Assembly (NCBI RefSeq): GCF_004153195.1
Contig: NZ_SEMC01000023.1
Location: 1-36,864 of the forward strand
Length of the DNA stretch: 36,864 nt
Direction: 5' to 3'
Source of the DNA: Sporolactobacillus sp. THM19-2
GTDB taxonomy: Bacteria > Bacillota > Bacilli > Bacillales > Sporolactobacillaceae
Shown: piece after piece, positions 24,269 through 33,641 of the stretch
How positions within the stretch are numbered: the first letter of the stretch is position 1
Layout: every line of letters begins with the position of its first letter
Notes under the pieces: model-generated
The model's input: only the letters and a program-made list of their open reading frames with translations
Database searches by the model: none
What the model was told of the DNA's origin: nothing
Made by a program: the position numbers and the translations under genes

Positions 24269-24312
24269 CAACCCGGTGAAATGCATAATTACGTTTCACC
24301 GGGTTGTGTTTT
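24269..24312 (+). terminator. Terminator of the lyase-MFS operon
   Basis: CAACCCGGTGAAA (24269-24281) pairs perfectly with TTTCACCGGGTTG (24294-24306), followed by TGTTTTG. It may also stop the opposing GH130 transcript. Nothing else is seen in 24313-24473. Confidence 0.88.
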
Positions 24313-24473
24313 GTCTGCGGAGATGGGAGACATAGCATTTCGTCACAGCTATTTTATTGAAACAGAGAAATTTTGAAGCCATTCTAAACACAAAGCGAAC
24401 GCTCAATACACCGGCATAAATATTAAGACGGCCGTGAGCGCTCTCTTCCATCTTCATCCTGTTTTGCCTTTAT

Positions 24474-25541
24474 TCAGCAGATTTTTTCAAGGTCGGACAG
24501 TATTTCATGAATACTGAGATCGGCAGCTGCCATTGATCGGTCTGCCACACCATAATAAAGGTGCAGCGTATCCCCCTCGGTGATCCCTCCGCACGTAAAC
24601 ACGACGTCGCCGAAGAAACCGTTTCGTTCATAGTTCGCCTCCGGCTCAAGTATGGGGTGTTCTGAACGGGCAAGAATCTTCGAAGGATCATCTCTGTCAA
24701 GAAGCACCCCGCCAAGACAATATCTGCCGCCTGGAGACATCCCATGGTAAATTTCCAGCCAGCCGTCCTGAGTGAGAATCGGTACAGCCCCACCCCCGAT
24801 TCTGGCGGCATCCCATTTATTTGCCCGGGTCCCCATGAGATGGCGATGATTGCCCCAGCATTGAAGATTATCAGATTCAGATAGCCATATATCAAGACTG
24901 CCTACACTCTTTGGTGAAGGACGATTGAGTGCATAGTATTTACCTTTGATCTTCTCAGGAAAAATGACGACATCTTTACATTCAGGTAAGAAGATCAGCC
25001 CCCGATCATCATAATGTTTGAAGTCCTTTGTCGTCACAAGTCCGACGCCGATACCATACGCCGATACAGCACTGAAGTAAATCGCATAGGTGTCACCCAT
25101 TTGTGTGATCCTCGGGTCTTCTATGCCAAATGTCTGGTAACGATTACATGGATAAATAAATGGTTGATCATCAACAGTGAAGTGACGACCATCCCTGCTC
25201 CGGGCAAGTCGGAGATAGGACAGGGAGGTTAAACCGACAAAGCGATCCGTATTTTTTCTCAACCTGATTGTCCGGCTATCTTCAAAATTCAGTTCAGGAT
25301 CCTGAAGATCATAGTTCTTGACGACAACTTTTCGCTTCACTTCGTCATAGTATGGCGATGGAACTTTAGATGGATCTTCTCTAACAGGACGTTCAGCCAC
25401 ACGTAATAATAGCAGAGTTTCCCCATGAAAACTGGCAATGCCGGCATTAAACGCTCCTATGACTTCAAATCCCGGATGTATCGGTTTCACATCTTCCGGC
25501 TGAATCAGCGGATTTTCGATATAGCGACGAACATGTATCAT
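24474..25541 (-). CDS. GH130 glycoside phosphorylase (beta-mannoside phosphorylase type)
   Basis: A 355-residue five-bladed beta-propeller enzyme of family GH130, which reversibly phosphorolyses beta-1,2- or beta-1,4-mannosides to mannose 1-phosphate. Family landmarks in order: GAFNAGIASF, LLLLRVAERP, RYQTFGIEDPRIT with the catalytic Asp, KDVVIFPEKI.GKYYALNRP, GGGAVPI, YHGM, and YERNGFFGDVVFTCG. No signal peptide, so it acts in the cytoplasm. It stands alone without a mannoside transporter nearby. A TATAAT lies at 25587-25582 on the minus strand, upstream of the ATG. Substrate linkage cannot be told from the sequence. Confidence 0.92.
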   Translation of the reverse strand: MIHVRRYIENPLIQPEDVKPIHPGFEVIGAFNAGIASFHGETLLLLRVAERPVREDPSKVPSPYYDEVKRKVVVKNYDLQDPELNFEDSRTIRLRKNTDRFVGLTSLSYLRLARSRDGRHFTVDDQPFIYPCNRYQTFGIEDPRITQMGDTYAIYFSAVSAYGIGVGLVTTKDFKHYDDRGLIFLPECKDVVIFPEKIKGKYYALNRPSPKSVGSLDIWLSESDNLQCWGNHRHLMGTRANKWDAARIGGGAVPILTQDGWLEIYHGMSPGGRYCLGGVLLDRDDPSKILARSEHPILEPEANYERNGFFGDVVFTCGGITEGDTLHLYYGVADRSMAAADLSIHEILSDLEKIC

Positions 25542-25781
25542 CTTTATTTTCCATCCTCACTTAATTATGGCCTGCATCATCATTATAATTTTTATTGTCC
25601 GAGAGGATACCCTAGCCGACATTTTTAGTTCCAGGGATTTCTTTATTTATCTACATGATGGGGCATAAGTCATCCAAAAGTTATCCAATTCCAGAAGATC
25701 CGGTGAATGTTATGCTAAACGTATTTTTTCAGGGTATGGGCAGAGTATTCAGCCACGTTCTGGAAGGGTACAGGGTCTATA

Positions 25782-25829
25782 AAAATAAAAAAAGAAGGGT
25801 TGAATGTGAATAAAATCACTCAATCCTTC
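25782..25829 (-). terminator. Terminator of the ten-gene polyol operon
   Basis: On the minus strand GAAGGATTGAGTG (25829-25817) pairs with CATTCAACCCTTC (25806-25794) using two G-T pairs, followed by TTTTTTTATTTTTA. It lies 26 bases past the rpe stop. The gap 25542-25781 shows only the start region of GH130 and nothing else recognised. Confidence 0.9.
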
Positions 25830-25854
25830 ATCAATAATGAAGCATGATGTTTGG

Positions 25855-26505
25855 TTATGCTATGATCCCGGTTAATGTATGAATCGCCTCAAGTCGGTTC
25901 TTTTGACCGAAAACAGCGGAACCGGCAACAATAATTGATGCTCCGGCTTTCAGGCAGAGTGGCAGGGTCTGTTTATTTATTCCTCCGTCAACTTCAATAT
26001 TAATATTGAGTTGTTCGGCGTCAATAAATAATTTTGCTTCGTGTATTTTTTGAAGCATGGAATCAATAAACGTCTGACCACCAAAGCCGGGATCTACAGT
26101 CATGATCAGGATATAATCCAGATCTGGCAGAACAGGTTTAATTTGAGAAAATGGTGTTGCCGGGTTTAACACAACACCCGCCTGCACACCGCCATCCTTG
26201 ATCAGTTGTATCGTTCTATGCAGATGTCTGCAGGCTTCAGCATGTACGGAAATCATGTCAGCGCCTGCATTTATAAAGGATGGAATGAGATGATCGGGCT
26301 CATCCACCATTAAATGGACATCTATATCCATCGCTGTCTCTTTTTTTAATGCGGCAACAACATTTGCCCCAAATGTGATGTTCGGTACAAAATGTCCGTC
26401 CATCACATCAAAGTGAATCAGATCAATACCCGCCCTTTCAACATCACGAACTTCTCTGGAAAGGTGAGCAGCATTCGCAGATAAAATCGATGGTGCCAGA
26501 CGCAT
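25855..26505 (-). CDS. rpe: Ribulose-phosphate 3-epimerase
   Basis: Interconverts ribulose 5-phosphate and xylulose 5-phosphate. A 216-residue TIM barrel with LAPSILSANAAHL, the metal-binding HFDVMDGHFVPNITFG, DVHLMVDEP, MTVDPGFGGQTF and EVDGGI with the catalytic Asp. The start is ATG 26505: AGAGG lies nine bases upstream, whereas the earlier in-frame ATG at 26526 has no ribosome site. Last gene of the operon, directly before its terminator. A second housekeeping rpe probably exists elsewhere; this copy serves the pathway here. Confidence 0.96.
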   Translation of the reverse strand: MRLAPSILSANAAHLSREVRDVERAGIDLIHFDVMDGHFVPNITFGANVVAALKKETAMDIDVHLMVDEPDHLIPSFINAGADMISVHAEACRHLHRTIQLIKDGGVQAGVVLNPATPFSQIKPVLPDLDYILIMTVDPGFGGQTFIDSMLQKIHEAKLFIDAEQLNINIEVDGGINKQTLPLCLKAGASIIVAGSAVFGQKNRLEAIHTLTGIIA

Positions 26506-26544
26506 TTCATATCGCCTCTCTTTCATTAATCATATACAGAAGCA

Positions 26545-26997
26545 TCAGACATGAGATTCTTCTTTTTCAATTCGGGTGATCAGATCCAACCGTCTTTGAT
26601 GTCTTCCACCCTGAAATTTGGCATTCAGCCAGGCGTCCACAATCATTTTAGCCAGTTCCGGTCCTATAACCCGCGAACCAAACGCAAGTATATTTGTATT
26701 ATTATGTTCACGGCTCAATTTTGCAGAGAAGGGCTCGCTGCAGACCACTGCACGAATACCCGGGACTTTATTTGCGGCTATGGAAATGCCCACTCCTGTT
26801 CCGCAAATGAGAATGCCAAGATCAGCCTCACCACTGACCACTGCATCAGCAACTTTCCTGGCATATACAGGATAGTCGACACTTTCCGTGGAATGCGTCC
26901 CTTTATCAATGACTTCAATACCTTTTTCAATTAAATAATCCTGGATGGCAGGCTTTAAATCAAAACCTGCATGGTCACAACCAATAGCTATTTTCAT
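26545..26997 (-). CDS. rpiB: Ribose-5-phosphate isomerase B
   Basis: Interconverts ribose 5-phosphate and ribulose 5-phosphate. A 150-residue RpiB/LacAB-type protein with IGCDHAGFDLK, ILICGTGVGISIAANK (catalytic Cys) and REHNNTNILAFGSRV. LacA/LacB sugar isomerases of galactose-6-phosphate are relatives, but the neighbouring transketolase, transaldolase and epimerase favour RpiB. Start ATG 26997 with AAGGTGAG upstream; GTG 27006 lies inside that site. Confidence 0.92.
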   Translation of the reverse strand: MKIAIGCDHAGFDLKPAIQDYLIEKGIEVIDKGTHSTESVDYPVYARKVADAVVSGEADLGILICGTGVGISIAANKVPGIRAVVCSEPFSAKLSREHNNTNILAFGSRVIGPELAKMIVDAWLNAKFQGGRHQRRLDLITRIEKEESHV

Positions 26998-27045
26998 TCG
27001 ACTCACCTTCTGATTTTATCAGGCTGGCTAGATTCAGTCAGTGAT

Positions 27046-29055
27046 TTATACTGTTTGTTCTTTCATCAACATTTTTTTCATGGCTGCCGCAACCTTTTCC
27101 GGAGTAAATCCGAATTTTGAAACGACTAAAGGTCCAGGAGCGGAAGTTCCAAAACGGTCAATCGTGATCAAATCACCTTCGTCACCAATAAACTCTTTCC
27201 AGCCCAGTGAAGACCCCATTTCTATCGCCAGTCTCTTTTTTATCGCTGGAGGAAGAACCTTGTCCCGATACGAGCGTGACTGTTTTCTGAACAGTTCCCA
27301 CGAAGGAAGACTGACAACTCGAACCTCTATTGAATCGCGTTGCAGAATTTGCTGAGCTTTAACTGCAAGTTCTACTTCTGAACCGGTTGCAAGGAGAATG
27401 CCCTGAGCTTCAGTGCGGGAATCAGAGACAATATAACCACCTCTCTTCACACCCTCAGAGGCACGTTCTGTTTCTCCTTCCACCGTCTGGACACCCTGAC
27501 GTGTTAATACGATTATCGTCGGCTGATTATGGCTTTCGACAGCAATTTTCCACGCTTCACGTACCTCATTACCATCTGCTGGTCGTATAAGGTTTACATT
27601 TGGAATGGCTCGTAACCCGGCCAGCTGTTCAATAGGTTCGTGTGTCGGACCATCCTCACCTACAGCAACGGAATCATGTGTGAATACAAATATGGAAGGA
27701 ATACCCATCAGGGCGGCAAGGCGAATAGCCGGTTTCATATAATCTGAAAATGTAAAGAAGGTTGAGCAGAATGGCATAACACCCCCATGCAACACCATTC
27801 CGTTAACCGCTGCGGCCATTGCAAACTCCCGGACGCCAAACCATATATTACGTCCACTGTAGTGTCCGGGGAGAAAGTCTCCGCTGCTGCTTATCGTTGT
27901 TTTTGTGGATGAAGCCAGATCAGCCGCACCGCCAAACAGTTGAGGCACAGACTCGGCCAGTTTATTAATTACTTCACCGGATGTTGCCCGAGTGGCTTTC
28001 TTCGTTTCGGGTCCATAGAGAGGTAACTGATCTGCAAAGTGATCAGAAACTTCTCGGTCAACAGCTTGCTTTAACTGTGCAGCCAGTTTCGGGTATTTCT
28101 CTTCATAGGCAGCAAATTTTCTTTTCCACGCATTTTCTGCTATTTGTCCGTCAGAAGCGATTGCCTTAAAATGTTCCTTTATTTCTTCTGGAACCGTGAA
28201 TGGTTCATATTTCCAGCCATAGGCTTTCTTAGCCCCTGCAGCTTTCTCAGCACCCAACGGATTTCCATGAACTTTATTGGTTCCGGCAACATCAGGAGCC
28301 CCGTAACCAATGGTTGTACGTACCTCAATGAGTGTCGGACGGGTTTCATCCATATCAGCGTGATCCAGTGCCTGTTTAATGGCGATCACATCATTTCCGT
28401 CTTCAACCAGCAGCGTTTGCCAGCCGTAGGCTTCAAAGCGTTTTCTCACATCTTCAGTAAAAGCCATGTCTAATTTTCCATCCAAAGATACTTTATTAGA
28501 ATCATAGAGCATAACCAGACGACCAAGCTTTAACCGGCCTGCCAGTGAAGCCGCTTCACTCGCTACCCCTTCCATTAAATCGCCATCACCGCAAAGCACA
28601 TATGTGTGATGATTCACAATATCATAGTCTTCTCGGTTATAAACTGATCTAAGGTGTGCTTCTGCCATAGCCATACCGACTGCCATAGCTACACCTTGTC
28701 CAAGAGGCCCGGTCGTCGCTTCAACACCAGGGGTGTGGCCGTATTCAGGATGTCCGGGTGTCAGGCTGCCCCACTGACGGAACTGTTTAATATCCTCAAG
28801 CGTTATGCCATATCCGAACAGGTGAAGCAAACTGTAAAGAAGCATGGATCCATGACCGGCAGAAAGAATAAAGCGATCACGATTAAACCATTCAGGATCA
28901 GCGGGATTATGCTTCATTTTCTTCGCCCAGAGCGTATAAGCCATAGGTGCCGCCCCCATGGGGAGCCCGGGATGTCCGGACTTTGCTTTTTCAATGGCAT
29001 CAATGGATAACGTACGAATCGTATCAATTGACAATTGATCTAGTGAAACAGGCAT
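27046..29055 (-). CDS. tkt: Transketolase
   Basis: A 669-residue thiamine-diphosphate enzyme moving two-carbon units between pentose and other sugar phosphates. Visible are the N-terminal [10 protein letters not shown] and the ThDP motif [19 protein letters not shown] ending in YDSN, HGNPLG, the pyrimidine-domain [34 protein letters not shown] and the C-terminal [10 protein letters not shown]. Full length. GAGGAG precedes the ATG. A 108-base gap before it, carrying a cre-like site, suggests an extra internal promoter or CcpA roadblock. Confidence 0.97.
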   Translation of the reverse strand: MPVSLDQLSIDTIRTLSIDAIEKAKSGHPGLPMGAAPMAYTLWAKKMKHNPADPEWFNRDRFILSAGHGSMLLYSLLHLFGYGITLEDIKQFRQWGSLTPGHPEYGHTPGVEATTGPLGQGVAMAVGMAMAEAHLRSVYNREDYDIVNHHTYVLCGDGDLMEGVASEAASLAGRLKLGRLVMLYDSNKVSLDGKLDMAFTEDVRKRFEAYGWQTLLVEDGNDVIAIKQALDHADMDETRPTLIEVRTTIGYGAPDVAGTNKVHGNPLGAEKAAGAKKAYGWKYEPFTVPEEIKEHFKAIASDGQIAENAWKRKFAAYEEKYPKLAAQLKQAVDREVSDHFADQLPLYGPETKKATRATSGEVINKLAESVPQLFGGAADLASSTKTTISSSGDFLPGHYSGRNIWFGVREFAMAAAVNGMVLHGGVMPFCSTFFTFSDYMKPAIRLAALMGIPSIFVFTHDSVAVGEDGPTHEPIEQLAGLRAIPNVNLIRPADGNEVREAWKIAVESHNQPTIIVLTRQGVQTVEGETERASEGVKRGGYIVSDSRTEAQGILLATGSEVELAVKAQQILQRDSIEVRVVSLPSWELFRKQSRSYRDKVLPPAIKKRLAIEMGSSLGWKEFIGDEGDLITIDRFGTSAPGPLVVSKFGFTPEKVAAAMKKMLMKEQTV

Positions 29056-29115
29056 AAAGACATCTCCTCATCTAAATATATTTGATCTTTCTCCTCACAT
29101 AGAAGAGTCATCATC

Positions 29116-29129
29116 AGATAGCGTTTTCA
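29116..29129 (-). promoter_or_regulatory. Possible cre site before transketolase
   Basis: On the minus strand TGAAAACGCTATCT matches TGWAANCGNTNWCA at all but the last position. It lies about 60 bases upstream of tkt inside the polyol operon, where it could act as an internal CcpA roadblock or control a secondary promoter. Confidence 0.45.
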
Positions 29130-29163
29130 AAGTCAATAGCAAGGCATATATGACGTCGTAAAA

Positions 29164-29907
29164 TCATCCCCTGCTTACTGAACTGGCTTCATCTTGTGAT
29201 AGAATCGTATAACCAAGAGACTGGATATCTTTGTTAAACCCTTTTACTGTATCAAGGGATACCTGCTCCAGTGACTTACCAACTTTTTTAAGTTTTTCAA
29301 TGATTGCCGGCGTACAGGTAATAATATCGACACCCAGACGATCCGCTTCATAGACATTAAAAAGTTCACGAGAACTTGCCCATAGCAGTTGTGCACCCTT
29401 ATTATGCTTGCAAAGCTCAACTGATTTCTTCATATAAGGAATGGGATCACGTCCTGTATCAGCTATTCTCCCGGCGAAAACGGATACAATATTTTCAACA
29501 TCCGGATCCAGTGCTGCAACTGTATCCTCAACTTGTTTTGTTGTTAGAATAGCTGTTACATTCAGGGAAAAGCCTTTTTTTTGCAGCTTTTTTATTAACG
29601 GGATGGACGATTCACCTTTGGTATTCGTAATAGGAATTTTAATGAAGACGTTTTTCCCGAATGAATGTATTTTTTCCGCTTCTTTTTCCATCGTTTCAAA
29701 GTCGTCGGCAAACACTTCAAAGGACAATGGTAAATCCGGAATTTTTTCGACGACTTCTTTGGCAAAGGCAACGTAATCTGCCACACCTGCCCGTTTCATT
29801 AGACTGGGATTGGTTGTAAAACCGGAAACGAAACCGGCTTTATAAGCTGATAGCATGTCATTAATGTCCGCACCATCTGCATAAATCTTTACCTTTAAAT
29901 GATTCAT
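29164..29907 (-). CDS. tal: Transaldolase (short type)
   Basis: A 247-residue transaldolase-family barrel moving dihydroxyacetone units between sugar phosphates. Landmarks are KIYADGADINDML, FTTNPSLMKRAGV, the Schiff-base lysine in NVFIKIPITNTKG, and NVTAILTTKQ. It is shorter than the classical 315-residue enzymes and close in size to the TalC/fructose-6-phosphate aldolase group, so aldolase activity is an alternative. The start is ATG 29907: GGAGG is seven bases upstream; an extension to 29934 overlaps the preceding dehydrogenase and lacks a site. Confidence 0.9.
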   Translation of the reverse strand: MNHLKVKIYADGADINDMLSAYKAGFVSGFTTNPSLMKRAGVADYVAFAKEVVEKIPDLPLSFEVFADDFETMEKEAEKIHSFGKNVFIKIPITNTKGESSIPLIKKLQKKGFSLNVTAILTTKQVEDTVAALDPDVENIVSVFAGRIADTGRDPIPYMKKSVELCKHNKGAQLLWASSRELFNVYEADRLGVDIITCTPAIIEKLKKVGKSLEQVSLDTVKGFNKDIQSLGYTILSQDEASSVSRG

Positions 29908-29930
29908 ATCTATTCCTCCAGATATTTTTT

Positions 29931-30971
29931 TCAAATATTCCCGGATTTAATGAGCACCTTAATTTCGTGTCCACCCATAACGGATTCAAAAGCATCTCTC
30001 CATTTCTCCAGTGGGAAGACCTTCGTGATCATCTTATCTGCATTAATTTTTCTTCTTGTTAACAAATCCAGAGCAATTAACCATGAACTTGGCTTCTGTG
30101 AACGGCTGCCAATATAAGTAATTTCTCTCTGAATAATTGATTCTTCGTCAATCGGGTTAGCCTTCTTTGCAAACAAACCAACCTGAACGAATGTCCCCTT
30201 CTTACGAACCAATGGTAACCCCTGGTTCACTGCAGGGACAGCACCGGAACAATCAAATACTCGATCAACACCATACCCATCTGTGTGTTTCAAAACAATG
30301 TCTTCCAGATTTTCTTTCATGGTATCTACAACAATATCTGCGCCAAGCTGTTTCGCTAATTCGAGTCTATCCTTATCTTTGGTAATGCCAGACATGATCA
30401 CAAATGCACCTTGGGCTTTAACAACCTGCAGCATCAGTAAACCAATCGGCCCTGGCCCAAAAATCAGAACCTTATCCGAATCGCTGACAGTCGTCTTCTC
30501 AAGTGCTGCATGTACACAGCAGGAAAGTGGTTCACTTAATGCAGCTGCCTGATATGATAGACTGTCGTCAAGAACATGACAGCTTTCTTCCCTAGACAGA
30601 ACATATTTTGCAAAACTTCCGTTAGCCTGAGTACCTATACCTCTACGATGACTGCACAAGTTATAATCTTTTTCTTCACAATATCGACATTTTTCACAGG
30701 TCTCAAATGTCGTCTCACTTGTCACCCTGTCTCCGACTTTAATGTTCTTCACATCAGGTCCGACTTCAACAACCTTTCCGGAGAATTCATGTCCCAGCGT
30801 CACAGGTGTTGTTGGATTTTTGTACTCTCCTTTGAAAGTGTGAATATCTGACCCGCAAATTCCTGTATAAGCAACCTCTATTTTCACACGATCACCATAT
30901 ACTTCTGGTTCAGGGACATCTTTCAAAACCATTTGATCATAACCCGGAGCTTCTTTGACGACTGCTTTCAT
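29931..30971 (-). CDS. Zinc-dependent medium-chain polyol dehydrogenase, first of two
   Basis: A 346-residue MDR-superfamily NAD(P)-dependent dehydrogenase like sorbitol, threonine and polyol-phosphate dehydrogenases. The catalytic zinc Cys and the His-Glu are in TGICGSDIH and LGHEFSG; four structural-zinc cysteines are in CEKCRYCEEKDYNLC; the Rossmann loop is FGPGPIG. It lies in the operon between a second dehydrogenase (five-base gap) and transaldolase. Likely oxidises a pentitol phosphate, or an isomer not handled by its neighbour, to a pentulose phosphate. The exact substrate is inferred from context. Confidence 0.9.
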   Translation of the reverse strand: MKAVVKEAPGYDQMVLKDVPEPEVYGDRVKIEVAYTGICGSDIHTFKGEYKNPTTPVTLGHEFSGKVVEVGPDVKNIKVGDRVTSETTFETCEKCRYCEEKDYNLCSHRRGIGTQANGSFAKYVLSREESCHVLDDSLSYQAAALSEPLSCCVHAALEKTTVSDSDKVLIFGPGPIGLLMLQVVKAQGAFVIMSGITKDKDRLELAKQLGADIVVDTMKENLEDIVLKHTDGYGVDRVFDCSGAVPAVNQGLPLVRKKGTFVQVGLFAKKANPIDEESIIQREITYIGSRSQKPSSWLIALDLLTRRKINADKMITKVFPLEKWRDAFESVMGGHEIKVLIKSGNI

Positions 30972-30976
30972 TTGTC

Positions 30977-32026
30977 TTACACCTCTGTGTTTGGTAAAAT
31001 CATAACTTTATTAAAGGGTTCTCGGCGATTTAGCATCATATCAAAAGCTTTGTCCGTATCTTTTAGATTAAATCTGTGAGAAATATAGGGTGTTAAGTTT
31101 AATTTTTTTTGCTGAATAAAACCTATGGCCGCATGCCAAGATCTTCCGGGGAAGGGTGCGGTATAAGAATTCCAACTCCCCTTCAAAGTCAATTCACGCC
31201 GAAAAATATTCTCGAATGCTTTTTCATGAAGGGTAACATCTGAATAAGCGATTCCTATATACCCTACTTTTCCCTTCTTTTTCGGGACTAACAAAATTTG
31301 CTCCTGAGTGACTTTAGAACCAGCACATTCAAATGCGATATCTACACCTTTTTGATTTGTTATCTTCAGTATTTGTTGTTCGACATCTTCATTCATTGGG
31401 TTTATGGTGTACTGACATCCTATTTTTCTCGCTTCAACTAATTTTTCGGGCGCAATATCAATTGCAATAATTTCTTTAACGCCTGCGAGTTTCAACCACT
31501 CAATCACTAACATTCCTATTGTTCCAATTCCAAAAACTGCTGCTTGATCACCAATTTGAGGATTAAGACTCATGACCCCATGCAGAGCAACCGCTGCAGG
31601 TTCAATCATGGCAGCCTCTTCAAAATCAATATCATCAATAGGGAGCACATTGGTTACAGGTATGTTTGCATACTCTGCAAATCCTCCATATCTTACTGAA
31701 CCAATCATTTTGTAATTTTCACACAGTGAATATTCACCTCTCTCGCAATATTCACATCTTCTGCATGGAATAAAGGGAACGACAACAACATGTTGCCCCT
31801 TCTCAAAATTTCTGACTTCTGTACCCTTTTCAACAACTATTCCAGAAAACTCATGACCCATGATTGCTGGCAATGGATATTTCCATTTCGATTTCATCTT
31901 GTGAGTATCAGAGCCACATATCCCACAAGCCAAAACTTTTATTTTAACTTCATCAGATTTAAGTTTTGGTAACGTTACATCTTCATAATGAATTTCGTTA
32001 TTCTCGCGTAAAACAGCCGCTTTCAT
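30977..32026 (-). CDS. Zinc-dependent polyol-phosphate dehydrogenase (GatD-like), second of two
   Basis: A 349-residue MDR dehydrogenase resembling galactitol-1-phosphate 5-dehydrogenase. Catalytic Cys37 sits in CGICGSDTHK, the zinc His-Glu in MGHEFSG, structural-zinc cysteines in CRRCEYCERGEYSLC and the coenzyme loop in FGIGTIG; SWNSYTAPFPGRSWHAAI near the C-terminus is typical of GatD-like members. It directly follows the EIIC gene, so it should act on the phosphorylated polyol delivered by this PTS. As no tagatose pathway genes are present, a pentitol 5-phosphate is the more likely substrate. Confidence 0.9.
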   Translation of the reverse strand: MKAAVLRENNEIHYEDVTLPKLKSDEVKIKVLACGICGSDTHKMKSKWKYPLPAIMGHEFSGIVVEKGTEVRNFEKGQHVVVVPFIPCRRCEYCERGEYSLCENYKMIGSVRYGGFAEYANIPVTNVLPIDDIDFEEAAMIEPAAVALHGVMSLNPQIGDQAAVFGIGTIGMLVIEWLKLAGVKEIIAIDIAPEKLVEARKIGCQYTINPMNEDVEQQILKITNQKGVDIAFECAGSKVTQEQILLVPKKKGKVGYIGIAYSDVTLHEKAFENIFRRELTLKGSWNSYTAPFPGRSWHAAIGFIQQKKLNLTPYISHRFNLKDTDKAFDMMLNRREPFNKVMILPNTEV

Positions 32027-32051
32027 CCTATTCGCCTCTATAAATTTTTAT

Positions 32052-33320
32052 TTAAAATATTGAATGTAACAACTGCGCAAACTTCAAAATGATCCAATTT
32101 AATGGATTTCCTCCCATATCGAGCGAAGACACCTGTGTCACACCTTGTGGAAAGTCATATACGCCCTTCATCATCTCCGTATGAACAGGCCCAAAATCCG
32201 TCGCCATCAGCAAGGAAAGAGATAGAACGATGGTCCCAGCTAATACTGAATGAATAATGTTGCCCTTTCTTGAAGCAACAATAAAAGATACATAAAATGG
32301 TATCGTTGCTAAATCTCCAAAAGGTAATACCTTATTCCCTGGGATTATAACAGCCAGTATCAATGTAATCGGTACCAAAATTAACCCCGTTGCTATATTG
32401 GCAGGATGTCCAATTGAGAGTGCTGCGTCCAACCCCAAATGAACTTCTCGACCATGATATTTTTTGCTCAGATATTCTCTAACAGACTCTGATATCGGAA
32501 TCAGACCTTCCATCAGTATTTTTACCATACGGGGCATTAAATACATAACACCTCCCATTGCAATTCCCAATTTAAAAGCATTACCAATATCATATTTAGC
32601 TAGAAGTCCGATTACGAAACCAATGATTAAGCCCATAATCATGGGTTCGCCAAATATGCCAAACCGCTTCTGGATTGTTTCTGGATCCGCTTTCAATTTA
32701 TTAATACCTGGAATTTTTGAAATCAACCAGCCAATAGGCATACCAATAAGACCGAAAGCGGCAGTTGATCCTGTTGGTAAAGAGATACCCTCCAATCCAT
32801 AAAATTTTTGTACCATGGGAGCAGTACGATCCGCAATAATCAGAACAATCACTTCAAAGATGAACGCACATAGGATCGCAAACCACCAATTGCCGGTTAC
32901 AATATATCCAGTTGCACCGGCCGCCATAAAGTGCCAGTAATTCCAGATGTCAATATCTAATGTTTTAGTTACTTTTACGAATAATAGAAGAATGTTTAGC
33001 AACAAACACAAAGGAATCAATATTGCCGCGACAGGAGATGCCCAGGATGCTGCTGCTGCTGATGGCCATCCGGTATCAACAATCGTTAGATTGATACCAA
33101 AATTTTTGACCATTTGCTGAGCTGCTGGGCCTAAATTATCAGTTAATAAACCAATAACTAAATTTATACCCACAAAACCTATACCGATTATAATCGCCGA
33201 TTTAAAAGCTTTACCAAATCGGACCCGGAAAATAATCGCTATGAGGAATATAGCTAAAGGCAAAATAACTGTAGCCCCTAGATTTAAAATATACTGCACA
33301 ACGTTATACAGAGTATCCAT
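32052..33320 (-). CDS. gatC: PTS EIIC, galactitol (SGAT) family
   Basis: Membrane channel of a galactitol-type PTS, 422 residues with about ten hydrophobic segments. Family features include the N-terminal LNLGATVILPLAIFLIA, a SAAAASWASP stretch, TGNWWFAI, and the conserved GLDAALSIGHPANIATGLIL near the C-terminus. It forms with the separate EIIB and EIIA proteins downstream of the activator. The family transports galactitol, but also pentitols such as arabitol, ribitol and xylitol in Gram-positive bacteria; the operon context favours a pentitol. The gene symbol names the family only. Confidence 0.9.
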   Translation of the reverse strand: MDTLYNVVQYILNLGATVILPLAIFLIAIIFRVRFGKAFKSAIIIGIGFVGINLVIGLLTDNLGPAAQQMVKNFGINLTIVDTGWPSAAAASWASPVAAILIPLCLLLNILLLFVKVTKTLDIDIWNYWHFMAAGATGYIVTGNWWFAILCAFIFEVIVLIIADRTAPMVQKFYGLEGISLPTGSTAAFGLIGMPIGWLISKIPGINKLKADPETIQKRFGIFGEPMIMGLIIGFVIGLLAKYDIGNAFKLGIAMGGVMYLMPRMVKILMEGLIPISESVREYLSKKYHGREVHLGLDAALSIGHPANIATGLILVPITLILAVIIPGNKVLPFGDLATIPFYVSFIVASRKGNIIHSVLAGTIVLSLSLLMATDFGPVHTEMMKGVYDFPQGVTQVSSLDMGGNPLNWIILKFAQLLHSIF

Positions 33321-33344
33321 TCCACTTCCTCCTTTGTAATCAGT

Positions 33345-33626
33345 TTATTTTAGATATCCAAGAATTTTTTCATCCATTGCCTCCATATTGATTCCCGAAA
33401 TATAAGCAGTTGCAACAACAGCAGGAATTTCATATTTTGTCGGCAAAATAGTAGATGAAACGATTAAATCTGCATCTCTTTGTTTGGATTTAACTTCAGT
33501 AATCTTGCATTGAACAATTTCCGCATCAATATGATTTTTTTTAAATAACTTCTCAACACGGTCAACCAGCACGGTAGAAGTAGCAATTCCTGCTCCGCAG
33601 GCAACAAGCACTCTTTTTTTAGCCAT
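33345..33626 (-). CDS. gatB: PTS EIIB, galactitol type
   Basis: A 93-residue phosphoryl carrier. The phosphorylated cysteine lies in the P-loop-like motif VACGAGIATSTVL near the N-terminus, followed by the helix VDRVEKLFKKN. It receives phosphate from EIIA at 33642-34115 and passes it to the polyol during transport by EIIC. Spacing of 24 and 15 bases to its neighbours indicates one transcript. Confidence 0.93.
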   Translation of the reverse strand: MAKKRVLVACGAGIATSTVLVDRVEKLFKKNHIDAEIVQCKITEVKSKQRDADLIVSSTILPTKYEIPAVVATAYISGINMEAMDEKILGYLK

Positions 33627-33641
33627 ATTTTTCCCTCCAGA

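Noticed and set aside
26545-26997. LacA/LacB galactose-6-phosphate isomerase subunit
   Set aside because: It is a single gene, not a pair, and its neighbours are pentose phosphate enzymes, so RpiB is the better call.
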